Positions 14,438-22,859 of a stretch of 35,810 bases of DNA are shown piece by piece; the stretch's first letter is position 1, and every line of letters starts with the position of its first letter. Below the pieces are notes generated by a model, which saw only the letters and a program-made list of their open reading frames with translations, did not search any database and was not told where the DNA came from. The DNA lies in the NCBI GenBank assembly GCA_036001225.1, contig DASYUM010000250.1, forward strand, positions 1 to 35,810, given 5' to 3'. This DNA comes from DASYUM01 sp036001225. GTDB taxonomy: Bacteria > Methylomirabilota > Methylomirabilia > Rokubacteriales > DASRDR01. A program made the translations under genes and the position numbers.

Positions 14438-15627
14438 TGCTCGAGGGAATCCGCGTCCTCGACCTCTCGCGCGTCATCGCCGGGCCCTACTGCGCGATGC
14501 TGCTCGGCGACCTCGGCGCCGACGTCGTCAAGCTGGAGCGGCCGGGGCGCGGTGATGACCTCCGGGCTCTCCGCGGCGACGGGGTGATGAGCGCCGTCTT
14601 CGCGGCGGTGAACCGGAACAAGCGGGGCATCGCCGTCGAGCTCGGCCACCCCGAAGGCGCCAAGCTCGCCTTCGAGCTGGCCCGGCGCGCCGACGTCGTG
14701 ATCGAGAACTTCCTGCCCGGCGGGGCCGATCGTCTCGGCCTCGGATACGCCGCGGTGCGAGCGGCCAACCCGGGCGTGGTCTACCTCTCGGTCACCGGCT
14801 TCGGCCAGACCGGTCCCTACGCGCGACGGCCGGGCTACAACTCGATCGCCCAGGCGATGAGCGGCCTCATGGCCGTCACCGGCATGCCGGGCCACCCTCC
14901 GACGAAGGTCGGCGGCTCGGTCGCCGACCTGGCGGCGGCGTACGTGGCCTTCGGCGCGGTGAACGCGGCGCTGGTCCACCGCGTCCGCACCGGGGAAGGG
15001 CAGCACCTGGACGTGAACCTCCTGGCCTCGACCCTCGGGCTCCTGCCGGATCCGGTCGCCCACTACCTCGCCACCGGCGTGCGGCCGGGCCGGGAGGGCA
15101 ACCGCAACCCGAACCTGACGCCCGCCGAGGCCTATCGCACGGCCGACGGCTACCTGACCGTGGTTCTCATGAACCCCGATCAGTGGGAGCGCTTCTGCCG
15201 CGTCCTCGGCGACGACGTGCTCCGCGACGAAGCGCGCTTCGCGACCAACGAGGCTCGCCTGGCCAACCGCGAGGAGCTGCGGACGCGGGTCGAGACCGCG
15301 CTGGCGACCGCGCCGACCGCCGACTGGGTCGCCCGCTTCGAGGCGGCGGCGATCGCCGCCGGACCGATCTACGAGTTCGACGAGGTCTTCGCCGACCCGC
15401 AGGTCCGCCACCTCGGCCTGGTCACCGAAGTGGCCCAGCCCGGCTATGGCCCGGTGCGGATGCTCGACGCGCCGTTTCGGGCCTCCGCGATGCCGGCATT
15501 GGCGCGCCGGCCGGCCCCGCGGCCCGGCGAGCACACCGCCGAAGTGCTGGCAGAGCTGGGGCTGACGCGGGCCGACATCGACCGCCTCGCCGAGGCCGGC
15601 ACGGTCATGCTGGGAGGGTCCGGATGA
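14437..15627 (+). CDS. CaiB/BaiF family III CoA-transferase
   Basis: A 396-residue family III CoA-transferase. These enzymes move CoA between carboxylic acids through an aspartyl-CoA thioester. The N-terminal LEGIRVLDLSRVIAGPYC and LGDLGADVVKLE motifs are diagnostic. So are the NRNKRG and VIENFLPG segments and the catalytic Asp164 in GGSVADLAAAY. SVTGFGQTGPYARRPGYN and EGNRNPNLTPAEAYRTADGY are also typical. Length matches the family. ATG 14437 shares a base with the hydratase stop. It converges with the sugar dehydrogenase gene across 6 bases, leaving no room for a terminator. The acid pair handled is unknown. Confidence 0.92.
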   Translation: MLEGIRVLDLSRVIAGPYCAMLLGDLGADVVKLERPGRGDDLRALRGDGVMSAVFAAVNRNKRGIAVELGHPEGAKLAFELARRADVVIENFLPGGADRLGLGYAAVRAANPGVVYLSVTGFGQTGPYARRPGYNSIAQAMSGLMAVTGMPGHPPTKVGGSVADLAAAYVAFGAVNAALVHRVRTGEGQHLDVNLLASTLGLLPDPVAHYLATGVRPGREGNRNPNLTPAEAYRTADGYLTVVLMNPDQWERFCRVLGDDVLRDEARFATNEARLANREELRTRVETALATAPTADWVARFEAAAIAAGPIYEFDEVFADPQVRHLGLVTEVAQPGYGPVRMLDAPFRASAMPALARRPAPRPGEHTAEVLAELGLTRADIDRLAEAGTVMLGGSG

Positions 15628-15633
15628 CCGGTC

Positions 15634-16779
15634 TCAGCGTCGGGTCAGCCGGAGGACCTTGTCGCCGTCGCGCGGACACCGCCCGCGCCCGTCGCAGTTG
15701 CTCGTCGTCACGTAGAGGTGGCCGTCCGGCCCCATGATCACGTCCCGGAGCCGCCCATAACCGTCGGGAGGATCCCCCCGCAGGTAGACCTCGTGCTCGA
15801 CCCGGCCCGCCTGAAAGGCCACCACGCGGTGGAGGTGCCGGGAGCCGAGCGTCCCGATCAACAGGCTGCCCCGCCACCCGGCAATGTTCTGGCCGGTGTA
15901 GAGGGCGGCACCGCCCGGCGGCGCGGCCCGCGTCCAGGTCAGCCGGGGCGCGACCATCCCCGCCGACTGTTGGCAGCCGTAAACGGTGGGCCAGCCCAGG
16001 TTGGCCCCCTTGCGTGCCACGTTGACCTCGTCGTGGCCGCTCCGACCCAACTCGCCGCTGGGGCCGTGGTCGGTCACCACCAGCGTGTCGGCGTCGAGCC
16101 AATCGAAGCCCTGCGTATTGCGGATGCCCCACAGGAACACGGGGCTCCCCGGGAAGGGGTTGTCCGGCGGCACCCGGCCCTCGGGGGTCAGCCGGAGGAG
16201 CTTGCCGGCCAGGGACTCGCGGTCCTGGGCGCGGGCGGGCTCGCCGGCGTCCCCGGTCCCGACGTACAGCATGCCGTCGGGCCCGATCCGCAGCCGGCCG
16301 CCGTCGTGGAACCGGGCCGCCGGGATGTCGTCCAGGATCAGGCGCTCGCGCTCGGCCGAGCGCCCGTCCGTCGCCAGCTTCCAGCGCTCCACCCGGTTGA
16401 CGGCGGCCCCCGCCTTCCGAACCGTGAAGTAGATGAAGAAGAGCCGGTTCTCCGCGAAGCCCGGGTGGAGCGCGAGGCCGAGGAGGCCGCCCTCCCCGCC
16501 CTCCACCGAGATCCGGGCCACCGGCTCGGGCTGAAGACGGCCGTTCGCCACGCGCCGGATGCGGCCGGCCCGCTCGGTCACGAGCAGGTCGCCTCCGGGC
16601 AGGAAGGCGAGTGCCCAGGGGACCTCGAGTCCCGTGACCACCGCTTCGACGCGGATCGGCACCCGGCCGTCGGGGCCGTAGTCGCGCTCGACGAGGAGGC
16701 AGCCGTCTTGGCCCAGCGAAGCGGCCGCGACCAGCAGGGAGAGGACAATCACGGGGACCGCGATGCGCGCGTGCGTCAT
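15634..16779 (-). CDS. Secreted PQQ-dependent sugar dehydrogenase (GdhB-like)
   Basis: A 381-residue six-bladed beta-propeller of the soluble glucose/sorbosone dehydrogenase family, with a signal peptide (residues 1 to about 22). Family motifs follow in order: VPWALAFLPGGDLLVTERAGRI, GLLGLALHPGF, FHDGGRLRIGPDGMLYVGTGDAG, NPFPGSPVFLWGIRNTQGF and GHDEVNVARKGANLGWP. The histidine and aspartate of FHDGG sit where the active-site base and PQQ contacts are found. It would oxidise an aldose or similar sugar in the periplasm, passing electrons to the respiratory chain. ATG 16779 is chosen because the signal peptide begins there; the frame is open to 16920. It is divergent from the Liv binding protein. 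No PQQ synthesis gene is in the window. Confidence 0.9.
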   Translation of the reverse strand: MTHARIAVPVIVLSLLVAAASLGQDGCLLVERDYGPDGRVPIRVEAVVTGLEVPWALAFLPGGDLLVTERAGRIRRVANGRLQPEPVARISVEGGEGGLLGLALHPGFAENRLFFIYFTVRKAGAAVNRVERWKLATDGRSAERERLILDDIPAARFHDGGRLRIGPDGMLYVGTGDAGEPARAQDRESLAGKLLRLTPEGRVPPDNPFPGSPVFLWGIRNTQGFDWLDADTLVVTDHGPSGELGRSGHDEVNVARKGANLGWPTVYGCQQSAGMVAPRLTWTRAAPPGGAALYTGQNIAGWRGSLLIGTLGSRHLHRVVAFQAGRVEHEVYLRGDPPDGYGRLRDVIMGPDGHLYVTTSNCDGRGRCPRDGDKVLRLTRR

Positions 16780-16828
16780 GACGCCACCTCCGCGAATCGG
16801 CTTTGCATGAGCCAGGCCGGACCGCCGC

Positions 16829-16857
16829 TTGACCTGGCGCGGCGGTTTCCGTAGAGT
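16829..16857 (+). promoter_or_regulatory. Candidate promoter of the Liv/hydantoinase run
   Basis: TTGACC (16829-16834) and TAGAGT (16852-16857) are 17 bases apart in the 132-base gap between divergent genes. Transcription would start near 16864, about 48 bases before ATG 16912, and include its GGAGG site. Confidence 0.45.
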
Positions 16858-16911
16858 GAAACCACCGTTTCGGCTGTTCTGGCCGCGATTTCCCGAGCCC
16901 GGAGGCCCCTC

Positions 16912-18123
16912 ATGGCACATCGGCGCGTCGCGCTCTCACTCGCCGCCAGCCTGGCGGCGTCGTTCGTGTCCCTCGCCCTGGCGACGCCGGCCGCGGCCCA
17001 GGCGCCGACCGAGATCCGGGTCGGCGCCACCGTGGCGGTGACCGGTCCGTTCTCGGCCGAGGTCGGCCACTTCAAGAAGATGATGGAGCTGTGGGCGGAG
17101 ACGATCAACGCCAAGGGCGGCATCCAGCTCCGGGAGTACGGCAAGCGGCTGCCGATCAAGATGGTCGTCTACGACGATACCTCGAAGCCACCGGACGCGG
17201 TCCGGCTCTACGAGAAGCTCGTCAGCGAAGACCAGGTCCACGTCCTCCTCGGGCCCTACTCGTCGCCGATCACGGTGGCGGTCTCCACCGTCGCCGAGAA
17301 GCATCAGATCCCCATGATCGCGCTGGAGGCGAACTCGACCGGGATCTTCAAGCGCGGCTTCAAGTGGCTGGTCGGCGTCATCGACGACGGCACCAAGTGG
17401 TCGCACCACTACTTCGACATGCTGAAGGCGGAGGGCAAGGCGAAGTCGATCGGCTTCGTGATCGAGGACACGCCCCACCCCAAAGAGGTCGGCTCGGGCT
17501 CCATCCCCAAGGCCAAGTCGGTCGGGCTCGAGGTCAAGGTCGAGGAGTACTTCCCGGTCGCCACCCAGGACTTCACGCCCATCATCACCAAGCTCAAGGC
17601 CGCCAACCCGGACATCGTCTACCTGTCGGCCTTCCCGGCCCGCGAGGTGACCTTCTTCAAGCAAGCGCTCGAGCAGGGGCTGAGCCCCCGCGAGTTCCAC
17701 ATGATCCACCACGGGGTCGCCTTCTACGGCGCGGTCGGGATCCGCAACGCCAACCTGGTCACCGGCGAGGCGTACTGGATGCCGGGCGTCAAGGCGGGCA
17801 ACTCGAAGCCGTTCGAGGAGCTGCTCCAGAAGCTCAACGTCAAGGTCGAGGACTACCCGTGGTCGTCCATCCACTACTTCGGCTTCGAAACGCTGGTGGC
17901 CGCGCTCGAGAAGGCGGGCACGCTCGACCGGGAGAAGCTCCTGGCCGCCATCAAGGGCCTCGACATCGAGACGATCAGCGGCCGGCTGAAGTTCGACGCC
18001 CAGACCGGCCAGGGCACCCTCAACCCGTTCCCGACCCAGATCCAGGAGGGCAAGTACGTGACGCTGTGGCCCGCCGAGATCGCGTCGGGCAAGCACGCCT
18101 ACCCGCGCCCGGGCTCCCAATAG
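16912..18123 (+). CDS. Liv-type ABC transporter substrate-binding protein
   Basis: A 403-residue periplasmic binding protein of the branched-chain amino acid/amide type (Peripla_BP_6). It has a cleavable signal peptide (residues 1 to about 29, ATPAAAQA). The mature start IRVGATVAVTGPFSAEVGHFKKMMELW is typical of the first lobe. Further family features are VHVLLGPYSSPIT, KLKAANPDIVYLSAFPA and WSSIHYFGFETLVAALEKAGTLDREKL. GGAGG (16901-16905) lies 6 bases before ATG 16912. The fold binds amino acids, amides and aromatic acids alike. Because hydantoinase genes follow directly, a hydantoin, oxoproline-like or other cyclic-amide ligand is plausible. The permeases follow 4.7 kb downstream on the same strand, after hyuAB and a toxin-antitoxin pair. 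Confidence 0.92.
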   Translation: MAHRRVALSLAASLAASFVSLALATPAAAQAPTEIRVGATVAVTGPFSAEVGHFKKMMELWAETINAKGGIQLREYGKRLPIKMVVYDDTSKPPDAVRLYEKLVSEDQVHVLLGPYSSPITVAVSTVAEKHQIPMIALEANSTGIFKRGFKWLVGVIDDGTKWSHHYFDMLKAEGKAKSIGFVIEDTPHPKEVGSGSIPKAKSVGLEVKVEEYFPVATQDFTPIITKLKAANPDIVYLSAFPAREVTFFKQALEQGLSPREFHMIHHGVAFYGAVGIRNANLVTGEAYWMPGVKAGNSKPFEELLQKLNVKVEDYPWSSIHYFGFETLVAALEKAGTLDREKLLAAIKGLDIETISGRLKFDAQTGQGTLNPFPTQIQEGKYVTLWPAEIASGKHAYPRPGSQ

Positions 18124-20189
18124 ACCACGGACAATCCTTCCGGGTCGGGTTCGACGTCGGCGGCACCTTCACCGACTTCGTCCTCCAGGCCAGCGACGGC
18201 CGGCTCCTGACCGGTAAGCGCCTCACCACCTCCCACGACCCCGCTCGCGCGTCCGTGGACGGGCTGCGGGAGCTGGTCGCGCGAGCGGAGCTCGGCTGGT
18301 CCGACCTGGCCCAGGCCGTTCACGGCACCACCCTCGGCTCCAACGTCGTCATCGAGCGCAAGGGCCGCCACGTGGCCCTCCTCACCACCTGTGGCTTCCG
18401 CGATGTGCTCGTCATCGGCCGGGAGAAACGGTATCAGGTCTACGACCTGTTCATCGAGAAGCCGGCCCCGCTCGTCCCTCGCTCGCGCATCCGCGAGGTC
18501 ACCGAGCGGATCGCCTTCGACGGCGAGGTGCTGACGCCGCTCGACGAAGCCGAGCTGCGGGTCACCGTACGGGGACTCGCCAAAGAGGGGATCACGACGC
18601 TCGCGGTCTGCTTCCTCCACGCCTACGCGAACCCGACCCACGAGCGCCGGGCGGCCCAGATCGTCCGCGAGGAGGCCCCCGACATCGCGGTCAGCCTCTC
18701 CTCCGAGGTCTCGCCCGTCATCCGGGAGTACGAGCGGACCTCGACCACCGTTGTCAACGCCTACGTCATGACCGCGGTCCGCGACTACCTGGAGCGGCTG
18801 GAGCGCGCCCTGGCCGATCTCGGCTATCGCGGGCGGCTGTTCGTCATGCAGTCCTCGGGCGGGATCGCCACCGCCGAGACGATGGCCCGCTTCCCGGTCC
18901 GGATGATCGAGTCGGGACCGGCGGCCGGCGCGCTGATGGCGGCCGCCTACGGCAAGCTCACCGGTCACGCCGACCTGGTCGCCTTCGACATGGGCGGCAC
19001 CACCGCCAAGCTCTCGCTCGTCGTCGGCGGCCGGCCGCAGACGATCCGCGAGTTCGAGCTGCACCGGGTGCGCCTGCAGCCGGGCAGCGGCATTCCGATG
19101 ACGATCCCGGCCATCGACCTCGTCGAGATCGGCGCCGGCGGCGGCTCCATCGCCCGGGTCGCGATGGGCGTGATCACGGTCGGGCCCGATTCGGCCGGCG
19201 CCGACCCCGGCCCCATCTGCTACGGGGCGGGGGGGAGCGAGCCCACCGTCACCGACGCCAACCTGGTGCTCGGCTACCTCAACCCCGACTACTTCCTCGG
19301 CGGCCAGATGCGGCTCGACGTCGAGGGGGCGCGCCGGGGGATCGCGACCGCCCTCGCGGGCCCGCTCGGGCTGACGGTGGCCGAGGCCGCGTGGGGCGTC
19401 CATCAGATCGTGAACACCAACATGGAGCTGGCGACGCGCGTCGTCTCGATCGAGCGCGGCTACGATCCGCGCCGTCTCGCCTTCGCCGCCTTCGGGGGCT
19501 CGGGCCCGGTCCACGGCTGCCGGTTGGCCCAGGCCCTCCGCATCCCGCGCGTGATCCTCCCCGCCGCCGCCGGCGTGACCTCGGCCCTGGGGCTCCTGGC
19601 CGCCGACGTGAAGTTCGATCTCTCGCGCTCGTACGTGACGCGGCTCGGCGCGCTCGACGCGGCGGATCTCGGGCGGGTCCTGGACGAAATGGCGGCCGCC
19701 GGCAGCGCGGTGGTGCGCGAGGCGGGGGTGACCGGCCCGCTGGGGGTGATGCGGAACGCCGAGCTGCGCTACGTGGGGCAGGGGTACGAGCTGACGGTGC
19801 CGTTTCCCGATGGTCCCCTCGGCGCGCTGCGCGAGGCCTTCCACGCCGCCTATGCCCAGCGCTACGGTTACGCCGACCCGAAGGCGGAGGTCGAGCTGGT
19901 CACGGTCGGTGTGACGGTGAGCGGGGCCGGCCCCGACCTCCGACTGCCAGCGCACCGGCCGGGGACCCGGCAGGTGAGCGAGGCGCGGAAACCGGATCGG
20001 CCGGTGTACTTTCCGGAATTTCGCGACTACGTCCCCTGCCCGATCTACGACCGCGGGCGACTGCCGGTGGGCGCCCGCCTGGCCGGCCCCGCGGTGGTCG
20101 AAGAGGCCGAATCGACCACGGTGCTGCCCCCGCGCGCCGTGGCCGAGGTCGACCCCTGGGCGAACCTGCTCGTGAGCCTTGAGTCATGA
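18066..20189 (+). CDS. hyuA: Hydantoinase/oxoprolinase subunit A
   Basis: The ATP-binding subunit of a hydantoinase/5-oxoprolinase-type enzyme, which opens a cyclic amide at the cost of ATP. ASKHA-fold motifs are clear: FDVGGTFTDF near the start, HGTTLGSNVVIERKG, EVSPVIREYERTSTTVVNAYV, FDMGGTTAKLSLV and EIGAGGGSIARV. DPGPICYGAGGSEPTVTDANL and AFGGSGPVHGCRLA follow. The C-terminal domain runs to about residue 707. The start is a problem: no ATG, GTG or TTG lies just before the conserved RVGFDVGG. The nearest is GTG 18066, inside the binding-protein gene (58-base overlap, AGGAGG about 17 bases upstream); ATA 18120, overlapping that gene's stop, would better fit the family N-terminus. Its stop overlaps hyuB (ATGA). 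Confidence 0.88.
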   Translation: MARRDRVGQARLPAPGLPIDHGQSFRVGFDVGGTFTDFVLQASDGRLLTGKRLTTSHDPARASVDGLRELVARAELGWSDLAQAVHGTTLGSNVVIERKGRHVALLTTCGFRDVLVIGREKRYQVYDLFIEKPAPLVPRSRIREVTERIAFDGEVLTPLDEAELRVTVRGLAKEGITTLAVCFLHAYANPTHERRAAQIVREEAPDIAVSLSSEVSPVIREYERTSTTVVNAYVMTAVRDYLERLERALADLGYRGRLFVMQSSGGIATAETMARFPVRMIESGPAAGALMAAAYGKLTGHADLVAFDMGGTTAKLSLVVGGRPQTIREFELHRVRLQPGSGIPMTIPAIDLVEIGAGGGSIARVAMGVITVGPDSAGADPGPICYGAGGSEPTVTDANLVLGYLNPDYFLGGQMRLDVEGARRGIATALAGPLGLTVAEAAWGVHQIVNTNMELATRVVSIERGYDPRRLAFAAFGGSGPVHGCRLAQALRIPRVILPAAAGVTSALGLLAADVKFDLSRSYVTRLGALDAADLGRVLDEMAAAGSAVVREAGVTGPLGVMRNAELRYVGQGYELTVPFPDGPLGALREAFHAAYAQRYGYADPKAEVELVTVGVTVSGAGPDLRLPAHRPGTRQVSEARKPDRPVYFPEFRDYVPCPIYDRGRLPVGARLAGPAVVEEAESTTVLPPRAVAEVDPWANLLVSLES

Positions 20190-21964
20190 GCGGTGTGGAT
20201 CCGATCACCCTCGGCGTCATCTGGGGCGGCCTCCAGTCCATCACCGTCGAGGTCGGTACCACCGTTCACCGCACGGCCCACTCCCAGCAGGCGCGGGAGG
20301 GCCAGGACTTCTCGGTGTGCCTTTTCGATCCCGACGGTCGCATGGTCGCCCAGGGGCCGTACAGCCCGGGCCACATGGGCGCCATGTCGTTCGCGGCCAA
20401 GAACGCCCTCGCGGCGTTTCCCGGCAACCGCCTCCGGCCCGGCGACGTCGTGCTGTTCAACAGTCCCTTCCTCGGCTCCGGGCACTTCCCCGACTTCTTC
20501 ATGATCCAGCCGGCGTTTCACGCCGACGGCCGGCTCATCGGGTTCGCCGCCAACATCCTCCACCACACCGACGTCGGCGGGATGCGGCCGGGCAGTCAAG
20601 CGGTCGAGGGCGTGTTCGACTACTTCCAGGAGGGGCTCCATCTGCCGCCGGTCCGGCCGTGGAAGGCGGGCGAGGAGCAGGAGGACGTCCTCGCCATCAT
20701 CCTGGCCAACACGCGGATGCCCGACTCGATGCTGGGCGATCTCCGCGCCCAGCGCAACTCGCTCCGGGTCGGGGAGCTCCGGTTCATGGACCTGGTCCAG
20801 CGCCACGGTTACGACACCGTGCGCGCCGCCATGACCCAGGTCATGGCCCGCACCGAGGCCAAGGTCCGGGAGGCGATCCGCGCCATCCCCGACGGCGTCT
20901 ACCCCTTCGAGGACTTCATGGACGACTGCGGGCCGGACACGCCACCCATGCGCCTCTTCGTCACCGTCACCGTCCGCGGCGAGGACGTCTTCATCGACTT
21001 CGATGGCACCGGGCCCCAGACCGAGTCGGGGATGAACTCCTACCTCAACTACACGCGCTCGTACTGCTACGCGGCGGTGAAGTGCCTGACCGATCCTTAC
21101 GGCCCCCAGAACGACGGCGCCTTCCGCCCGCTCCACATCGAGGCCCCGCTCGGCTCGTTTCTCAACCCGCGGCCCCCGGCCGGCGGCGGCCCGCGGGCGG
21201 TCTTCTGCTACCGGATCTTCGACGCGGTCATCGGGGCGCTGGCTCCCGCTCTGCCGGATCGGGTGACGGCGGCCGGCTCGCACTTCGCCAATCCGACGTT
21301 CGGCGGCTTCGACCCGCGGCGGAACCGGCGCACCGTCGTCTACGAGCTGGTCCTCTCGGGCACCGGCGCCCGCCCCGATCGCGACGGGTGCGAGGCGATG
21401 TCCATGGCCTTCAACGCCTCCAACATCCCGGTCGAGTCGCAGGAGGCGAGCCAGCCGGTCCTGGTCGAGCGCTTCGAGCTCCGCCGCGACTCCGCCGGCG
21501 CCGGCCGCTGGCGCGGCGGCACCGGCATCCGCCGCGACATGCGGTTCCTCCTCCAGCACGGCAAGCTCACCAACAACACCGAGCGCCAGCGCTTCGCGCC
21601 GTGGGGGCTGTTCGGTGGCCAGCCGGGCCAGCCGGGAGTCACGCTGCTGAATCCCGGCACGCCCGCCGAGCGGCGAATCCACTCCAAGGCCTCCGACACC
21701 TTCGCGTACGGCGACGTGGTGTCCTTCCAGCAGTCGGGGGCCGGCGGCTTCGGCCCACCGTGGGAGCGCGATCCCCAGGCCGTCCTGCGCGACGTCGTCG
21801 AAGACTACGTCTCCGTCGAGGGCGCCCGCCGGGACTACGGCGTCGTCGTGGACCCGGGGACCCTGACCGTGGACGAGCCGGCCACCCGCGCCGCCCGCGA
21901 GGCCATGCGCACGGGCACGCCGGACCCGCCGCCGGTCGTCACGCGCCGGGGTCCCCTCTGGTGA
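20186..21964 (+). CDS. hyuB: Hydantoinase/oxoprolinase subunit B
   Basis: A 592-residue partner of HyuA that carries the amide-hydrolysing half of the complex. Diagnostic segments are DPITLGVIWGGLQSI, DFSVCLFDPDGRMVAQGPYSPGHMG, NSPFLGSGHFPDFFMI and GFAANILHHTDVGGMRPGS. FIDFDGTGPQTESGMNSYLNYT and GGTGIRRDMRF follow, and the C-terminal GAGGFGPPWERDP is typical of the family. The length is normal. ATG 20186 overlaps the hyuA stop by 4 bases, so the subunits are translationally coupled. The substrate class includes hydantoins, N-methylhydantoin, 5-oxoproline and, in related acetone/acetophenone carboxylases, ketones; sequence alone does not decide. After its stop, 90 bases lead to the Phd/PIN module. 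Confidence 0.93.
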   Translation: MSGVDPITLGVIWGGLQSITVEVGTTVHRTAHSQQAREGQDFSVCLFDPDGRMVAQGPYSPGHMGAMSFAAKNALAAFPGNRLRPGDVVLFNSPFLGSGHFPDFFMIQPAFHADGRLIGFAANILHHTDVGGMRPGSQAVEGVFDYFQEGLHLPPVRPWKAGEEQEDVLAIILANTRMPDSMLGDLRAQRNSLRVGELRFMDLVQRHGYDTVRAAMTQVMARTEAKVREAIRAIPDGVYPFEDFMDDCGPDTPPMRLFVTVTVRGEDVFIDFDGTGPQTESGMNSYLNYTRSYCYAAVKCLTDPYGPQNDGAFRPLHIEAPLGSFLNPRPPAGGGPRAVFCYRIFDAVIGALAPALPDRVTAAGSHFANPTFGGFDPRRNRRTVVYELVLSGTGARPDRDGCEAMSMAFNASNIPVESQEASQPVLVERFELRRDSAGAGRWRGGTGIRRDMRFLLQHGKLTNNTERQRFAPWGLFGGQPGQPGVTLLNPGTPAERRIHSKASDTFAYGDVVSFQQSGAGGFGPPWERDPQAVLRDVVEDYVSVEGARRDYGVVVDPGTLTVDEPATRAAREAMRTGTPDPPPVVTRRGPLW

Positions 21965-22019
21965 GCATGCCGTCGGACCCCACGGCCGTCGCGACCTCCG
22001 AGGGAAGAGCCCGAGTGAC

Positions 22020-22048
22020 TTGTCCGCCCTCTTCGATCTGACTATACT
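22020..22048 (+). promoter_or_regulatory. Promoter of the Phd/PIN module, probably leaderless
   Basis: TTGTCC (22020-22025) and TATACT (22043-22048) are separated by exactly 17 bases. The -10 ends 6 bases before ATG 22055, so transcription should start at the first base of the start codon. The -10 lies inside the operator palindrome. Confidence 0.6.
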
Positions 22049-22053
22049 AGTCA
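22039..22053. promoter_or_regulatory. Palindromic operator overlapping the -10
   Basis: TGACTA-TAC-TAGTCA is a perfect inverted repeat with 6-base arms, ending one base before the ATG. A further TGACT half-site lies at 22016-22020, next to the -35. Phd-type antitoxins repress their own operons by binding such repeats. Confidence 0.65.
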
Positions 22054-22054
22054 C

Positions 22055-22345
22055 ATGCAATCGGCGGCCGTCGCGCGGCTCAAGAGCCAACTGAGCCGGT
22101 ACCTGCGCCGGGTCAAGGCCGGCGAGGAGATCCTCGTCACGGAACACGGAGTCCCGGTGGCCCGCCTGGTTCCCATCGGCCCCCGAGCAGAAGGTCTGGA
22201 GAAGCTTCGTGACCTGGAACGGCAGGGACTCGTGCGACTCGGAAGTGGCCGCCTGCCCCGAGATTTCTGGAAGCTGCCACGTCCGCGCGACCGGCGCGCG
22301 CTCGTGCGCCGTGCCGCCGTCGAAGAGCGCGAGAGGGGTTGGTGA
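22055..22345 (+). CDS. Phd/YefM-type antitoxin
   Basis: A 96-residue antitoxin. The N-terminal Phd fold is seen in AVARLKSQLSRYLRRVKAGEEILVTEHGVPVARLVPI (segments at residues 5-41), where the EEILVTEHGVPVARLVP pattern is diagnostic. The C-terminal part is rich in arginine and contains RDFWKLPRP, likely the toxin-binding tail. The stop TGA overlaps the GTG start of the PIN gene (GTGA). It has no visible ribosome site, consistent with the leaderless promoter directly upstream. It should neutralise the PIN toxin and repress its own operon. Confidence 0.9.
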   Translation: MQSAAVARLKSQLSRYLRRVKAGEEILVTEHGVPVARLVPIGPRAEGLEKLRDLERQGLVRLGSGRLPRDFWKLPRPRDRRALVRRAAVEERERGW

Positions 22346-22770
22346 GGTTCTGGGATACCTCCGCAGTTGTCCCGCTCTGCCTCGCGGAACCAGAAAGCCC
22401 ACGGACCCGCGCGCTGGTCGAGAGTGATCCCGCGCTCGTCGTCTGGTGGGCCACGCGCACCGAGTGCATCTCCGCGCTGCTACGGCGCCGCCGCGAAGGC
22501 ACACTCAGCGCGACGGCAGTCGATCGAGCCCGTCGCGTCCTGGTGGCGCTGGCAGCCGAGTGGTCGGAGGTCTTGCCCAGCGAAACGGTGCGTAACCGGA
22601 CGGAGCGGCTGCTAGCCGTCCACAGCCTGCGCGCCGGCGACGCCTTCCAGCTCGCGGCGGCGCTGCTCTGGTCCAGAGGAGAGACGAGCGGTCTGGCGTT
22701 CGTGTCGTTCGACGACCGGCTCCGCGAAGCCGCGCGGCGGGAAGGATTTCATGTCCTGCCTGAACGCTAG
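22342..22770 (+). CDS. PIN-domain toxin (VapC family)
   Basis: A 142-residue PIN ribonuclease. Its acidic site is Asp5 (RFWDTSAVVPL), Glu41 (RTECISALLRR), Asp100 (RAGDAFQLAAALL) and Asp124/125 (FVSFDDRLREAA). GTG 22342 gives the classic 4-base overlap with the antitoxin stop; TTG 22339 is an alternative. GAGAGGGG just upstream may serve as its ribosome site. The module lies between hyuB and livH, all on one strand, so it interrupts what looks like a transport-catabolism operon. Transcription from its own promoter may also reach livHM. A short TCAGG-AAA-CCTGA repeat follows (22785-22797), too small to call a terminator. Confidence 0.92.
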   Translation: MRFWDTSAVVPLCLAEPESPRTRALVESDPALVVWWATRTECISALLRRRREGTLSATAVDRARRVLVALAAEWSEVLPSETVRNRTERLLAVHSLRAGDAFQLAAALLWSRGETSGLAFVSFDDRLREAARREGFHVLPER

Positions 22771-22859
22771 ACTGGGTTACCCGCTCAGGAAACCTGACCT
22801 TGGACCGCGCCTCCGCCGCCGCCGCTCTCGTTGATTCGCTGGTGTAACCGTTCCCCTAC

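Noticed and set aside
13633..15534. A 633-codon minus-strand open frame opposite the hydratase and CoA-transferase genes
   Set aside because: Composition is that of a GC-rich antisense shadow, with no family motif; both plus-strand genes are clearly real.
18099..19955. A 618-codon minus-strand open frame opposite hyuA
   Set aside because: Protein is rich in Arg, Gly, Asp and His without any domain; it mirrors hyuA codons.
20045..22504. An 819-codon minus-strand open frame opposite hyuB and the Phd module
   Set aside because: Antisense shadow running through several genuine genes and a promoter; no domain seen.
22785..22797. Terminator after the second PIN toxin
   Set aside because: TCAGG-AAA-CCTGA has only a 5-base stem and no T-run.
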